A DNA stretch of 64,000 nt, taken from the NCBI RefSeq assembly GCF_016899425.1, contig NZ_CP045995.1, forward strand, positions 992,001 through 1,056,000. The letters are read 5' to 3'. The notes below the pieces were generated by a model that saw only the letters and a list, made by a program, of their open reading frames with translations, did not search any database and had not been told where the DNA came from. This DNA is from Burkholderia sp. MS389. Its GTDB lineage: Bacteria > Pseudomonadota > Gammaproteobacteria > Burkholderiales > Burkholderiaceae. This document shows, piece after piece, positions 55,231 to 64,000 of this stretch; the stretch's first letter is position 1, and each line of letters starts with the position of its first letter. The position numbers and the translations under genes were made by a program.

Positions 55231-56385
55231 GTGCCTGCGCTGTTCCTGACGAATGCCGACGCCGGCGACGCCGCGAACCGGGCCATGCCCGCCGCTTCGC
55301 CGCCGCCCGCCGCCGCGCCGGCCGCGGTCGCGCTCGACGCGTCGCCCTACCTGCCGCGCCTGTCCGCCGCCGCCGCGCGTGGGCTGTCGCATGCGTATTG
55401 CGCGACGGGCGCCGTCCCGGTCACGCTCGGCGAGCATGCGTACGAGGTGTGCTGGCGCGTCGACGCCGAGCCTGCCGCCGATGCACATGCGTACCGTTTC
55501 GTCGTCGGCCCGGCCGCCGGCACGCTGTGGATCGACCCGATCGCGGAAACCGAATGGCTCGGCGATGCGGCCGATCCGGCGGTTCCGGCCGTGATCCGCG
55601 CGGCGCTGCTCGCCGATCTCGCCGCGCCGCTCGCGGCCGTGCTGCAGACGGCGACGCGGCAGCGCGTGGAACTGCTGCCGCCGGCGGACAACGCGCCGGC
55701 CTGGCACGCGTTGCCGTCCGCGTTGCGGTTCGAGCTGCGGCGCGCCGACGCCGCGTGGCGCTGCCACGGCGCACTGCTGTTCGACGCGCCGGATGCGCTG
55801 GCCGTATTCTTCGCGGCCGCGCCGGCCGCGCTCGCCGACGCGCGCGCGGCCTACGCGAGCCTGCCCGTGCCGCTCGTGTTCGAGATCGGCCGCACCGAGC
55901 TGACGACGGCCGAACTGGCCGACGTCGTCGGCGGCGACATCATCGCGATCGAGCGCTGGCAGGCGCACGAGCAGAACCTGCTGTGCGTCGCGCGGCTGCC
56001 GGCCGCGCCGGCGTGGGAGATCACCGGACGGCCGTCGGGCAACCGGCTGACCGTCGAACGAATCAGGGAGATGCCTTTGGAACCGACCCGCACCGACTCC
56101 GCGCCGACGACGACGCACGACGCGCCGCCCGCCGACGCACCGCGCTCGCTCGACGGCCTCGCGGTCGACCTGCGCTTCGAGCTGCCGCCCACGTCGATGC
56201 CGCTCGGCGAACTGAGCGCGCTGCAACCGGGCGCCGTGATCGAGCTGCAGCAGGGCATCAACCAGAGCGTGATCCATCTCGTCGCGAACGGGATGCTGAT
56301 CGGCACCGGCCATCTGATCGCGGTCGGCCAGAAGCTCGGCGTACGCGTCGTCACGCTGACGCAACCCGCGCCGCGCGAGCGCTGA
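55231..56385 (+). CDS. sctQ: Type III secretion cytoplasmic ring protein SctQ
   Basis: A 384-residue SctQ/YscQ-type C-ring component. The C-terminal 70 residues (about 310-384: LQPGAVIELQQGINQSVIHL, GHLIAVGQKLGVRVV) form a FliN/SpoA domain, and the N-terminal part is FliM-like with a divergent SpoA1. It forms the sorting platform under the export apparatus. The first start is the GTG at 55231; the ATG at 55285 (MPAASPPPAA) is an alternative. An internal ATG at 56071 after a GGGAG could give the separate SctQ-C product seen in YscQ and SpaO. It lies 3 bp before sctR. Confidence 0.88.
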   Translation: MPALFLTNADAGDAANRAMPAASPPPAAAPAAVALDASPYLPRLSAAAARGLSHAYCATGAVPVTLGEHAYEVCWRVDAEPAADAHAYRFVVGPAAGTLWIDPIAETEWLGDAADPAVPAVIRAALLADLAAPLAAVLQTATRQRVELLPPADNAPAWHALPSALRFELRRADAAWRCHGALLFDAPDALAVFFAAAPAALADARAAYASLPVPLVFEIGRTELTTAELADVVGGDIIAIERWQAHEQNLLCVARLPAAPAWEITGRPSGNRLTVERIREMPLEPTRTDSAPTTTHDAPPADAPRSLDGLAVDLRFELPPTSMPLGELSALQPGAVIELQQGINQSVIHLVANGMLIGTGHLIAVGQKLGVRVVTLTQPAPRER

Positions 56386-56388
56386 ACG

Positions 56389-57063
56389 ATGGGCAACCTG
56401 CCGAATCCGGTCGCGCTGATCGCGGTGATCGCCGCGCTCGGCATCGCGCCGTTCGCGGCGCTGATGGTGACGAGCTACACGAAGCTGGTGGTCGTGCTCG
56501 GCCTGCTGCGCTCCGCGCTCGGGATCCAGCAGGTGCCGCCGAACCTGGTGCTGAACGGCATCGCGCTGATCCTGTCGCTGTTCATCATGGCGCCCGTCGG
56601 GATGTCGATCCGCGACGCGCTGCAGGCGCGCCACTTCGATGCGTCGGGACAGTTGTCGACGTCGGACATCGGCGCGCTCGCCGATGCCGCGCTGCCGCCG
56701 ATCAAGGATTTCCTCGTCTCGCATACGCGGCAGCGCGATCGCGAATTCTTCGTGCGCACCGCGACGTCGGTGTGGCCGAAGAACCGCGCGGACGGCATCA
56801 AGGACGACGACCTGCTCGTGCTGGTGCCGAGCTTCACGCTCGCCGAGCTGACGAAGGCGTTCCAGATCGGCTTCGTGATCTACATCGTGTTCATCGTCGT
56901 CGACCTGCTGGTCGCGAACATCCTGCTGGCATTAGGGATGCAGATGATCTCGCCGACCACGATCTCCGTGCCGTTCAAGCTGCTCCTGTTCGTCGCGCTC
57001 GACGGCTGGTCGCTGCTCGTGCACGGGCTCGTGCTGTCGTATCGGGTCGCCGGAGCCGGATGA
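56389..57063 (+). CDS. sctR: Type III secretion export-apparatus protein SctR
   Basis: A 224-residue SctR/FliP-family inner-membrane protein: helices at about 8-28, 40-72, 160-185 and 195-215; conserved SYTKLVVVLGLLRSALGIQQ-type segment (28-47) and LVLVPSFTLAELTKAFQIGF (about 143-162). SctR builds the core of the export gate with SctS and SctT, which are not seen in this window. Its stop overlaps the lytic transglycosylase start. Confidence 0.92.
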   Translation: MGNLPNPVALIAVIAALGIAPFAALMVTSYTKLVVVLGLLRSALGIQQVPPNLVLNGIALILSLFIMAPVGMSIRDALQARHFDASGQLSTSDIGALADAALPPIKDFLVSHTRQRDREFFVRTATSVWPKNRADGIKDDDLLVLVPSFTLAELTKAFQIGFVIYIVFIVVDLLVANILLALGMQMISPTTISVPFKLLLFVALDGWSLLVHGLVLSYRVAGAG

Positions 57064-57851
57064 TGCGCGCACGCGCCCTGCGAACCGCCGCCGCGTGCGT
57101 TGCCGCGCTCGTCGCGCTCGTGCTCGCGTGCGGCCAGCCCGGCGTCGCGCAGGCAACCGGCAGCGCCGCCGGTTTCGCGCAACTCGCTCGCGCGTGCGCG
57201 CCGAACGTCGACCCCGCTACGCTCGCCGCCCTCGTGCGCACCGAGTCGGGCTTCAATCCGTATGCGATCGGCGTGGTCGGCGGGCATCTGGCGCGCCAGC
57301 CCGCCTCGCTCGACGAGGCGCGCGCGACCGCGCGCGCACTGTCGTCGCGCGGCTTCAGCTACAGCGTCGGTCTCGCGCAGGTGAACGAACGCAATTTCGC
57401 GAAATACGGGCTCGACGAAGCGACGATGTTCGAGCCGTGCCGCAATCTGCGGGCCGGCGGCGCGATCCTGACCGAATGCTTCGCGCGCTCGTCGGGCACC
57501 GGCGGCGCGACGCAGGCCGCGTTGCGCGCGGCGCTGTCGTGCTATTACAGCGGCAACTTCACGACGGGCTTCTCGAGCGGCTACGTGAGCCGCGTCGTCG
57601 CGAGCGCGCAGCGCAACGCGCACGAAGGCGGCATCGAGCCGATCCCGGTCGTGCGCGACGTGCCGCCGCCGGCGCGGCAGCGACGCATGGAGGCGGCCGC
57701 GACCACGCCGCCCGACCGCGCGCGCCGGCTGCCGTTGCCGGCCGCCTCCGCCGACGCCCCGTCGTGCCATGCGCGCCCGGTCGTGATGATGTGCCGCGGC
57801 TTGCCGGCGAGCCAGGCGAAGCGGCTGTGCGTGCGGTGTCTCGATCAGTAA
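57060..57851 (+). CDS. T3SS-associated lytic transglycosylase
   Basis: A 263-residue VirB1/IpgF-type muramidase: signal peptide 1-33 (AALVALVLACGQPGVAQA), catalytic Glu in ALVRTESGFNPYAIG (about residue 62), YSVGLAQVNERNF and LSCYYSGNF as the SLT core. These enzymes open peptidoglycan for secretion machines. The C-terminal 60 residues are unusual: proline/arginine-rich linker, then four Cys (SCHARPVVMMCRG, LCVRC). Two ATGs (57060, 57063) overlap the sctR stop. Confidence 0.87.
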   Translation: MMRARALRTAAACVAALVALVLACGQPGVAQATGSAAGFAQLARACAPNVDPATLAALVRTESGFNPYAIGVVGGHLARQPASLDEARATARALSSRGFSYSVGLAQVNERNFAKYGLDEATMFEPCRNLRAGGAILTECFARSSGTGGATQAALRAALSCYYSGNFTTGFSSGYVSRVVASAQRNAHEGGIEPIPVVRDVPPPARQRRMEAAATTPPDRARRLPLPAASADAPSCHARPVVMMCRGLPASQAKRLCVRCLDQ

Positions 57852-58103
57852 TCGCATGATCGCGCGCGGCGCCGGGCGCGCGCGTCCGCGCCGCTTTCAG
57901 GGGTCCGAACGACGCCGCGCGGCATGGCTGCCGCACGCCGCGCGCATCTCGTAGCCCGCGCGACGCCGGGGCGCCGAGCGCTTCCTGCCGCTACGAAACA
58001 GCGGCGTTCCCGCCGCCGGGTGCGTCCGTACACTCGAACGATCACGTCGCGGCGTGCAGGACGCCGCGCGTGCCGCGCATCGCGCGGCTCAACGGAGACG
58101 AGC

Positions 58104-61100
58104 ATGCTGTTGATCGACGGATTGGGACTGGGTGTCAACTGGCAGCGCTTCCTGTCGGAAACGCTGAATCCGGTCGTTGCACCGCCGCCCCCGCCTCCAC
58201 CTCCGCCGAAGAAGGACGATCCGGCCGCCGGGCCCGCGAACCCGACCGCCGCGCCGCCGATTCCCGTCACCGCATCGCTGGCCACCGATCCGTCGAAGCC
58301 GACCAACGCCGAGATCCAGTCCGCGACGTCGCTGATCCAGAGCATGGCCGCGCAATATACGGCGCCGCCGCCCGACATCACGGTCGAGAACGACAAGACG
58401 CGCGCGGTACAGAAAGCGATCCAGGACGCGCAGACGAAATACGACAACGCGTCGCAGACGCTGCAAGGCGCGCAGAACGTGCTGCATCTGGTCAACCGCG
58501 ATCCCGAGTCGACGGCCGACGACCGCAAGACCGCGCAGGCCGACTACGCGAAGGCGCGCACGACGGCCGACACCGCGCAGCGCGAGCTGAACGTGACGAC
58601 CGACGCCGGCTACATGATCCTGTACGGCGAACAGGCGAACGCCGACATGCCGGCCGGGATGAAGATCGACGATTCCGGCAAGGTGACCGACCCAGGCGAC
58701 GCGCAGCACGCGGCCGACCAGCAGTTCAAGACGCTGCTCGACGCCTTCCCCGATCATGCGAACGATCCGAACTGGGTGCCGCAACCGGGCGACTGCAAGA
58801 ACCCGCTGCAGATCCGGCTCTACGACAATTGGCAGACCGCGAGCGCGAAGGCGGCCGTGGGTGCGTCGAAATACTTCGCGGACGTCGCGAATTCCAATCT
58901 CGCGTATACGCAGTTCCAGTCGTACCTCGCCGATCCGGACTACAAGGCCGCGCTCGATGCGGGCGTCGGGCGGCTGAACGACGCGTTGCAGCCGCTGGAG
59001 CTGCAGGTCACGATGCCCGATGCGCCCGCTTCGCAGGATGCCGCGCAGCAGGCCGTCACGTCCGCCGCGAAGGATGCGAATTATGCGAACGCCGCGTACG
59101 GCGCGGCCAACGACAGCCTGGCGCTCACGAACGCGCAGCAGCGCTACGATTCGGCCAGCGGCAAGGAAGGACCGACGGTGGTCGTCGCGAACGAGGTGTC
59201 GGACGCGAAGACCGCGCTCGCCCGCGCGCAGACGGCCGCGAACACGAGCGGCGGCTATCTGCAGATGCTGTCCGCGCAGCGGCAGGTCGACACGCTGCAG
59301 GCCGACTATACGAAGAAGCAGGACGCATCCAGCGCGTGGCACAAGGACAATCCGCACGCGATGATCAAGGATCCGCAGGTCGACCTGGACCTCGGCGATG
59401 CGTATGCGAAGCTCGATCAGGCGAAGCAGCAGGCGAGCATCGCGCACGACGGCTTCGTCGTCGCGTACGGCGCGACGCTCGCGCAGCAGTACGACGATCA
59501 GGCGTCGCAGCTCAAGGCGCGGGTGAACGCGCAATCGATCTTCACGAAACCCACGCTTCAAACGCCGCTGCTGACGCCGTCGCTGTCGACCGCGAACGGC
59601 CTGCCGGGTGTGCCGGCATCGTCGTTGTCGACGGCGACGTCGGCCGCCCCCACCGGCACGCCGACGCTGCCCAGCGCGTCGCCGCAGGCCTCGCCGACGT
59701 TGCCCGGGTCCAATGGCGCATCGTCGCTGCCCGCGTCGCCGCTGCTCGACCGCCCGTTCCTGCTGCCGCAGTCGTCGGGCCCGACCGCCGCACAGGCCGG
59801 CCCGACGATGCTCGACGTGAAGCGCATGCAGACCGTCGCGGGCGCGATCCGCGCGGCCGACAGCCGGATGTCGGATTCGGTCAACGAGCGCGCGACCCAG
59901 CTCGCGCTGTCGCAGGCGCACATCAAGCAGACGCAGGCGAAGAGCACGCTCGAGTCAGTGCAGAAAAAGTACGACGACTGGGCAGCCGCGAATCCGCCGC
60001 CCATGCGCTTTCGCACCGTCTCGGGCGACGACATGATCCCGGCGCCGTCGGCGCCGCGTCCGAACCTGTATCAGGACGAGCTCGACAAGGCGAAGGCGGC
60101 CGTCACGCAGGCCGACAACGCGGTACAGCGTCTGCAACTGCTGAGCGAAACGTCGCACCAGCAGGTGCTGATGGAAGGGTTCGACGCCGGCCTCGACGAA
60201 CGGCTGCGCTATGCGGCGCCCGGTTCGGACGCCGAGAACGACTACAAGAAGGCGCTGCACGATTTCTACGAAGCGCATCGCGGCGAGTTGTCGAATTCGC
60301 TGCTCGACGCAGCCAGCGCGAGCACGAACAACGGCGGCACGATCGCGTTCGGCAAGTTGACCGACAACGCGCAGCGCAATCTGATCGGCGTCGCGCTCGG
60401 CATGCAGCCGGACGTCCAGAACGACGCGGCGTCGAGCGACGGTTCGGATCCCGTATCGCCGACGAAGGACGACGTCGCGCGCTACACCGACAAGGACAAG
60501 CTGAAGACGATCAACAGCGTGCGCGACAAGCTGCTGTCGATCGGCGGCGGCGCGACGACGCAGGTCAGCGTGTTGCCGATGGTCTACGCGGCCAAGGATG
60601 CCGGCATGACCACCAGCGCGCTGTTCAAGGTCAGCGGCAAGGACGGCACGCAGTACGTCGACGAGACGGCGAGCAACTACGACGACATCAACGATTACAT
60701 CGACAACAACGAGCTGTCGACGGACGGCACCGTCGACATCGCGACCGGCCACAACGCGGACGGCACGCTGCAGCTCGTGTCGAAGGCCGCGCATCACGAA
60801 AGCGGCTTCGACAGTTTTCTGAACACGCTGACGAGCACGGGCCTGAACATCGGCATGATGGTCGGCGGGATGGCGCTCGAAGGTCTCGGCACGCTGCTCG
60901 ACGGCACCGGCATCGGCGCGATCGTCGGCGTGCCGCTGAACATCCTCGGTGCGGGGATGATGTATACGGCGATCGGCGCGACGATGACGAGCGCCGGACT
61001 CGATCTCGCCAATCGCGCCGACCACGGGCGCAGTCTCAATCCGTTTACCGACCCGGGCGCGCGGGCCGACTTCATCAACCTCGTGCCGATGGGCGCGGCG

Positions 61101-64000
61101 GGCGCCGCGAAGCTGGCCGGCAGCAAGCTGTTCACGCGCGCGGTCACGGCGCTCACGCGCACGCCGAAGGTCGCGTCGGTGCTCGCCACCGGCGCGCGGA
61201 CCACCGCGGTCGTGACGGGCGTGGGCGGCGCGGTCGAGGCGTTCGGCGAAGCGGGCTACGAGTATTTCGTCACCGGCGACAAGAAAGCGGCCGGCGAGCA
61301 GCTCAAGTCCGGGATCACCAACGTCGCGTTGATGGCCGCCGGCGGCCTCAAGGAACGCGCGGTGACGTCGGTGCGCACACGCATCGGCCAGCCGGTGCCG
61401 ATCCGCGGGGCCGACGGCAAGACCGTCAGCGTCGACAGCCAGACGATCGGCCGGATTCTCAACAGCGGCGACGCGTCGTCGCTCGCGGCCGGTCGCACGC
61501 GCGTGACGCTCGACGGCGAAGCCGTCAAGGTGTCGCCGGACGGCACGCTGCGCGTGGGCGACAAGGTGCTCACCTACGACAACACGCCGATTCGCGTGCT
61601 CGACCGCGCATCCGCGAAGCGCCTGCCGCCGGGCAAATCGGTGGTGCTCGGCGAGGACGGCACGCTGTCCGTCGTCTCGGTGTCGCCGAAGGCCTGGACC
61701 AATGGCACGCGCGTCGACGACGTGGCCGGCACCGGCGAACGCATGTCGTTCGGCCCCGACGGCGAGATGAGCGTGACGCCGAAGATCGTCGCGAAGACGC
61801 CGCTCGACGTGCTGCAACACGTGCTCGACCAGGCGAGCGACGCATACCGGCAGACGGTCGCCGGCGCGCAGGCGCCGCGCCGCCTCGCGCAGACGGCGGC
61901 CGAAGGCGAAGCCGCGAGCGTATCCGCCGACGCGCGCAGCACGCGCCGCACCAGCGAGGAACACGCCCGCGTACAGCAGCAGCGCGACGAAACCGATGCC
62001 GAAAGCAGCACGACCGCGAGCACCAACCGGCGCAGCGCCGACACGCAATCGATGCGCTGGCGGCCCGTCGCGGCCGACGAGCCGGCCGGCCCGGGCACGC
62101 GCGCGAAGCCGGACGGCACGCCGCCGCGCGTCAACGCGAAGGTCGTCGATCTGACGGACGACGCGCCCGTCGCGCGCGCGGCGACGTCCGATCCGGCCGG
62201 CATCGCCGTGCCGCGCGGGCCGAACGCCGAGCCGATGGAAATCGGCGATCGCACGGTCTACGTGGTGCGCAGCGGCGCGACGCCCGACGCGCCGGGTGCG
62301 CGGCCATCGTCGCCGCGCCCGCAGGATCTCGCGGAACCGGTAATCGTCGTCGCCGGCGAACACGACGCGGCGCTCGCACCCGAGCTCGCGAACCGCTGGC
62401 AGAAGCCCGTCTATGCAGCCGCGCCCGATGCATTCGGGGCGGACGGCCAGTTGCGCGCGGGCGCGCGCGTGCTGCGCTTCGATCCCGCGCCGGAGACGGT
62501 CGCGGCCCATGAAGCCGGCCTGCCGGCCGGCATCGCGCCCGACGAAGCGCCGCCGGCTGCGCCCCGCGCGGCTGCCGACGACACGGTGATCGTGCTGGCC
62601 GGCAAGCGCGGCCCGAACGAACCGGCGATGCCGCGGACGGCTGCGCCGCCCGAGCCGGTCAACGCGCTCGATGGCGTGTTCAGCGCGCCGAACCGCGTGC
62701 TCGTGCTCGTCAAGCCGGAACACGCCGGCACGCCCGAGCGGATGGCGGAACGCGAAACCGCCGCGGCCAACCGCGGCGCACGCGCGCTCGACGACGCCGA
62801 CGGCCAGGCCGACCGCGCGCCGACGGGCGGCGAACGTCGCACCGCGGCGAACGACGACATCGGCCTCGCCGCCGCGCACCCTGAAACGACCGAGACCGCC
62901 CCGCCCGACGCCGGCGCCGCGAAGCCGGGCTGGGTCACGCGGATGCAGATGCGCTTCGGCGGCGCGGCACTGCCCGAAGCCGCGCAGGCGCTCGCGATGC
63001 AGTCGGGCACGCTCGCCACGCAACTGCGCATGCTGCAGGACGCCGGCTGGCGCGTGACGCTCGGCAAGCGCGGCGGCGGCAGCCGCATCGATCCGCGCAA
63101 GCGCCGCGTGACGATCGACGGCGCGCTCCAGCATCCGGGCAGCATCACCTATACGCTCGCGCACGAAGCGCGCCATGCGGTCGAGGCGATGGCCGGCGTG
63201 CTGAACCTCGACTACGGCAACCGCAGCCGCTTCACGCGCAAGGCGCTCGAAGCCGAGGCGCGCGCGCAGATCAACGCGTTCGAGGCACGCTACGAAATCG
63301 AGCTCGCGGGCGGCGGCGACATCGCCGCGCACGTGCGCCTGCCGGATGCGATCGAGCGCGAAGGCGCCGCATGGCGCGCGCCGTCGCGCGACTATGCGGG
63401 CACGGTCGGACGCCTCGTCGACGCATTCGCCGATGCGCCCGTGTCGGGCCGCGACGGCGAGACCTACCGCGATTTCTACGACGACGTATGGTCGCGCCAG
63501 AAGCGCCGCGGCGGCATCCCGCGCCGGATGCCCGCGCCGCAGACGCACGAGACGGGCGACGTGCCGCACGGGGTGCGCAGCTTCGACGAACGCGTGGCAT
63601 GGAGCCGCGCGCATGCCGAATATGCGTCGCCGTTCGGCGACGGGCCCGTGCCCGCGGCGGCCGACCTGCAGGCGGCGCGCAGCCGCCACTTCACGATGCT
63701 GGAGGACGAAGGCGTGTTGATGCTGCACGCCGACACGTTGCCGGACGGCACGCTGCTCGCCGGCGGGCGGCCGGCCGGCGTGCACGAATACGCGCTCGAC
63801 CAGGCGCCGTCGTTCCTGGTCAAGGATGGCTATTCGATCGTGCTGTCCGCGAAGCACGGCGGCGAGGCGGCCGCCGCCGGGCTCGCGAATCTGTGGCAGC
63901 GGCCGGTGTATGCGCCGCCCCCGCACGCGGTCGGCGAACACGCGGCGCTGCTCGACACCGGCGCATTCCGCCGCTACGATCCCGCGCCCGCGGCGCCGCA
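58104..64000 (+). CDS. Giant T3SS-linked protein with HEARH metalloprotease-type motif (3' end beyond window)
   Basis: Open from the ATG at 58104 (after GGAGACGAGC) to the window end: at least 1965 residues, no stop. Parts seen: polyproline 26-35; long Ala/Gln/Asp-rich helical, coiled-coil-like region (about 60-750); two hydrophobic segments around 910-975 (GMMVGGMALEGLGTLL; LGAGMMYTAIGAT); beta-rich repeats 1090-1240; linker 1260-1400; a repeated block at 1428-1462 and 1927-1962 (LANRWQKPVYAAAP / LANLWQRPVYAPPP); and LAHEARHAVEAMAG with HEARH at 1687-1691, a zincin-type motif. No signal peptide. It is downstream of the lytic transglycosylase gene, 252 bp away, so a secreted effector or translocator is likely, but unproven. 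Confidence 0.8.
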   Translation, partial: MLLIDGLGLGVNWQRFLSETLNPVVAPPPPPPPPPKKDDPAAGPANPTAAPPIPVTASLATDPSKPTNAEIQSATSLIQSMAAQYTAPPPDITVENDKTRAVQKAIQDAQTKYDNASQTLQGAQNVLHLVNRDPESTADDRKTAQADYAKARTTADTAQRELNVTTDAGYMILYGEQANADMPAGMKIDDSGKVTDPGDAQHAADQQFKTLLDAFPDHANDPNWVPQPGDCKNPLQIRLYDNWQTASAKAAVGASKYFADVANSNLAYTQFQSYLADPDYKAALDAGVGRLNDALQPLELQVTMPDAPASQDAAQQAVTSAAKDANYANAAYGAANDSLALTNAQQRYDSASGKEGPTVVVANEVSDAKTALARAQTAANTSGGYLQMLSAQRQVDTLQADYTKKQDASSAWHKDNPHAMIKDPQVDLDLGDAYAKLDQAKQQASIAHDGFVVAYGATLAQQYDDQASQLKARVNAQSIFTKPTLQTPLLTPSLSTANGLPGVPASSLSTATSAAPTGTPTLPSASPQASPTLPGSNGASSLPASPLLDRPFLLPQSSGPTAAQAGPTMLDVKRMQTVAGAIRAADSRMSDSVNERATQLALSQAHIKQTQAKSTLESVQKKYDDWAAANPPPMRFRTVSGDDMIPAPSAPRPNLYQDELDKAKAAVTQADNAVQRLQLLSETSHQQVLMEGFDAGLDERLRYAAPGSDAENDYKKALHDFYEAHRGELSNSLLDAASASTNNGGTIAFGKLTDNAQRNLIGVALGMQPDVQNDAASSDGSDPVSPTKDDVARYTDKDKLKTINSVRDKLLSIGGGATTQVSVLPMVYAAKDAGMTTSALFKVSGKDGTQYVDETASNYDDINDYIDNNELSTDGTVDIATGHNADGTLQLVSKAAHHESGFDSFLNTLTSTGLNIGMMVGGMALEGLGTLLDGTGIGAIVGVPLNILGAGMMYTAIGATMTSAGLDLANRADHGRSLNPFTDPGARADFINLVPMGAAGAAKLAGSKLFTRAVTALTRTPKVASVLATGARTTAVVTGVGGAVEAFGEAGYEYFVTGDKKAAGEQLKSGITNVALMAAGGLKERAVTSVRTRIGQPVPIRGADGKTVSVDSQTIGRILNSGDASSLAAGRTRVTLDGEAVKVSPDGTLRVGDKVLTYDNTPIRVLDRASAKRLPPGKSVVLGEDGTLSVVSVSPKAWTNGTRVDDVAGTGERMSFGPDGEMSVTPKIVAKTPLDVLQHVLDQASDAYRQTVAGAQAPRRLAQTAAEGEAASVSADARSTRRTSEEHARVQQQRDETDAESSTTASTNRRSADTQSMRWRPVAADEPAGPGTRAKPDGTPPRVNAKVVDLTDDAPVARAATSDPAGIAVPRGPNAEPMEIGDRTVYVVRSGATPDAPGARPSSPRPQDLAEPVIVVAGEHDAALAPELANRWQKPVYAAAPDAFGADGQLRAGARVLRFDPAPETVAAHEAGLPAGIAPDEAPPAAPRAAADDTVIVLAGKRGPNEPAMPRTAAPPEPVNALDGVFSAPNRVLVLVKPEHAGTPERMAERETAAANRGARALDDADGQADRAPTGGERRTAANDDIGLAAAHPETTETAPPDAGAAKPGWVTRMQMRFGGAALPEAAQALAMQSGTLATQLRMLQDAGWRVTLGKRGGGSRIDPRKRRVTIDGALQHPGSITYTLAHEARHAVEAMAGVLNLDYGNRSRFTRKALEAEARAQINAFEARYEIELAGGGDIAAHVRLPDAIEREGAAWRAPSRDYAGTVGRLVDAFADAPVSGRDGETYRDFYDDVWSRQKRRGGIPRRMPAPQTHETGDVPHGVRSFDERVAWSRAHAEYASPFGDGPVPAAADLQAARSRHFTMLEDEGVLMLHADTLPDGTLLAGGRPAGVHEYALDQAPSFLVKDGYSIVLSAKHGGEAAAAGLANLWQRPVYAPPPHAVGEHAALLDTGAFRRYDPAPAAP

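Noticed and set aside
58070..62512. 1480-residue plus-strand frame
   Set aside because: Shadow in another frame of the giant gene starting at 58104; product is Arg-rich without pattern.
59955..63941. 1328-residue open frame on the minus strand
   Set aside because: Its product is Arg/Ala/His-rich with no domain; it is the antisense shadow of the giant plus-strand gene, which has sensible codon use and motifs.

Overview
The window is GC-rich bacterial DNA with strong G/C third positions, dense Arg/Ala-rich shadow frames, many LysR/AraC regulators, SDRs, isoquinoline-1-oxidoreductase-type genes and a type III secretion (T3SS) locus. This fits a secondary replicon of a Burkholderia, most likely of the B. 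cepacia complex; the assignment is inference from gene content only. No tRNA, rRNA or CRISPR array was seen.

Layout. 1-6.5 kb: 3' part missing of an rtcB RNA ligase, a divergent epimerase/LysR pair, and a divergent LysR/14-TM efflux pair. 6.5-10.3 kb: complete creB-creC-creD with a tandem CreB-type half-site array in front of creD. 10.3-16.8 kb: SDR, dihydrodipicolinate-reductase-like protein, a moaF-SDR operon, AraC regulator, EamA transporter, membrane protein. 16.8-18.5 kb: entericidin-like lipoprotein and an aspartate carbamoyltransferase with an N-terminal helix-turn-helix extension, whose promoter is overlapped by a perfect palindrome. 18.6-24.4 kb: Fiu-type siderophore receptor / Sel1 / PiuC iron operon with a toxin-antitoxin pair on each side and a remnant of a D-Ala-D-Ala dipeptidase. 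24.4-34.7 kb: MocA-like transferase, then a seven-gene minus-strand polyol/sugar locus (AraC, binding protein, ATPase, permease, alcohol dehydrogenase, FGGY kinase, SDR) and a ketopantoate-reductase-like gene.

34.8-37.9 kb is an island unlike its surroundings, partly AT-rich, bounded by a decayed IS5-family transposase and a 169-bp internally deleted IS5-like element with terminal inverted repeats. It carries a protein with an HEPN-type RNxxxH motif and a putative toxin followed 7 bp later by a DUF4279-like protein. 38-47.1 kb: chemotaxis receptor, RcsB-like response regulator with a degenerate acidic pocket, and a sigma-54 activator followed upstream by five small secreted low-complexity proteins. 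47.1-48.9 kb has no convincing gene. 48.9-52.7 kb: AraC regulator divergent from a 2Fe-2S / molybdopterin oxidoreductase pair.

52.8-64 kb: a Fic protein with a C-terminal winged helix and 12-bp iterons at its promoter, back to back with a receiver-less OmpR-type regulator preceded by clustered GTTACG/CGTAAC sites, then sctQ, sctR, a lytic transglycosylase and a giant open protein (at least 1965 residues, no stop before the window edge) with long helical regions, hydrophobic segments, internal repeats and an HEARH metalloprotease-type motif. The most promising undescribed systems are the HTH-carbamoyltransferase with its operators, the IS-bounded island, the Fic/iteron unit and the T3SS-linked giant protein.
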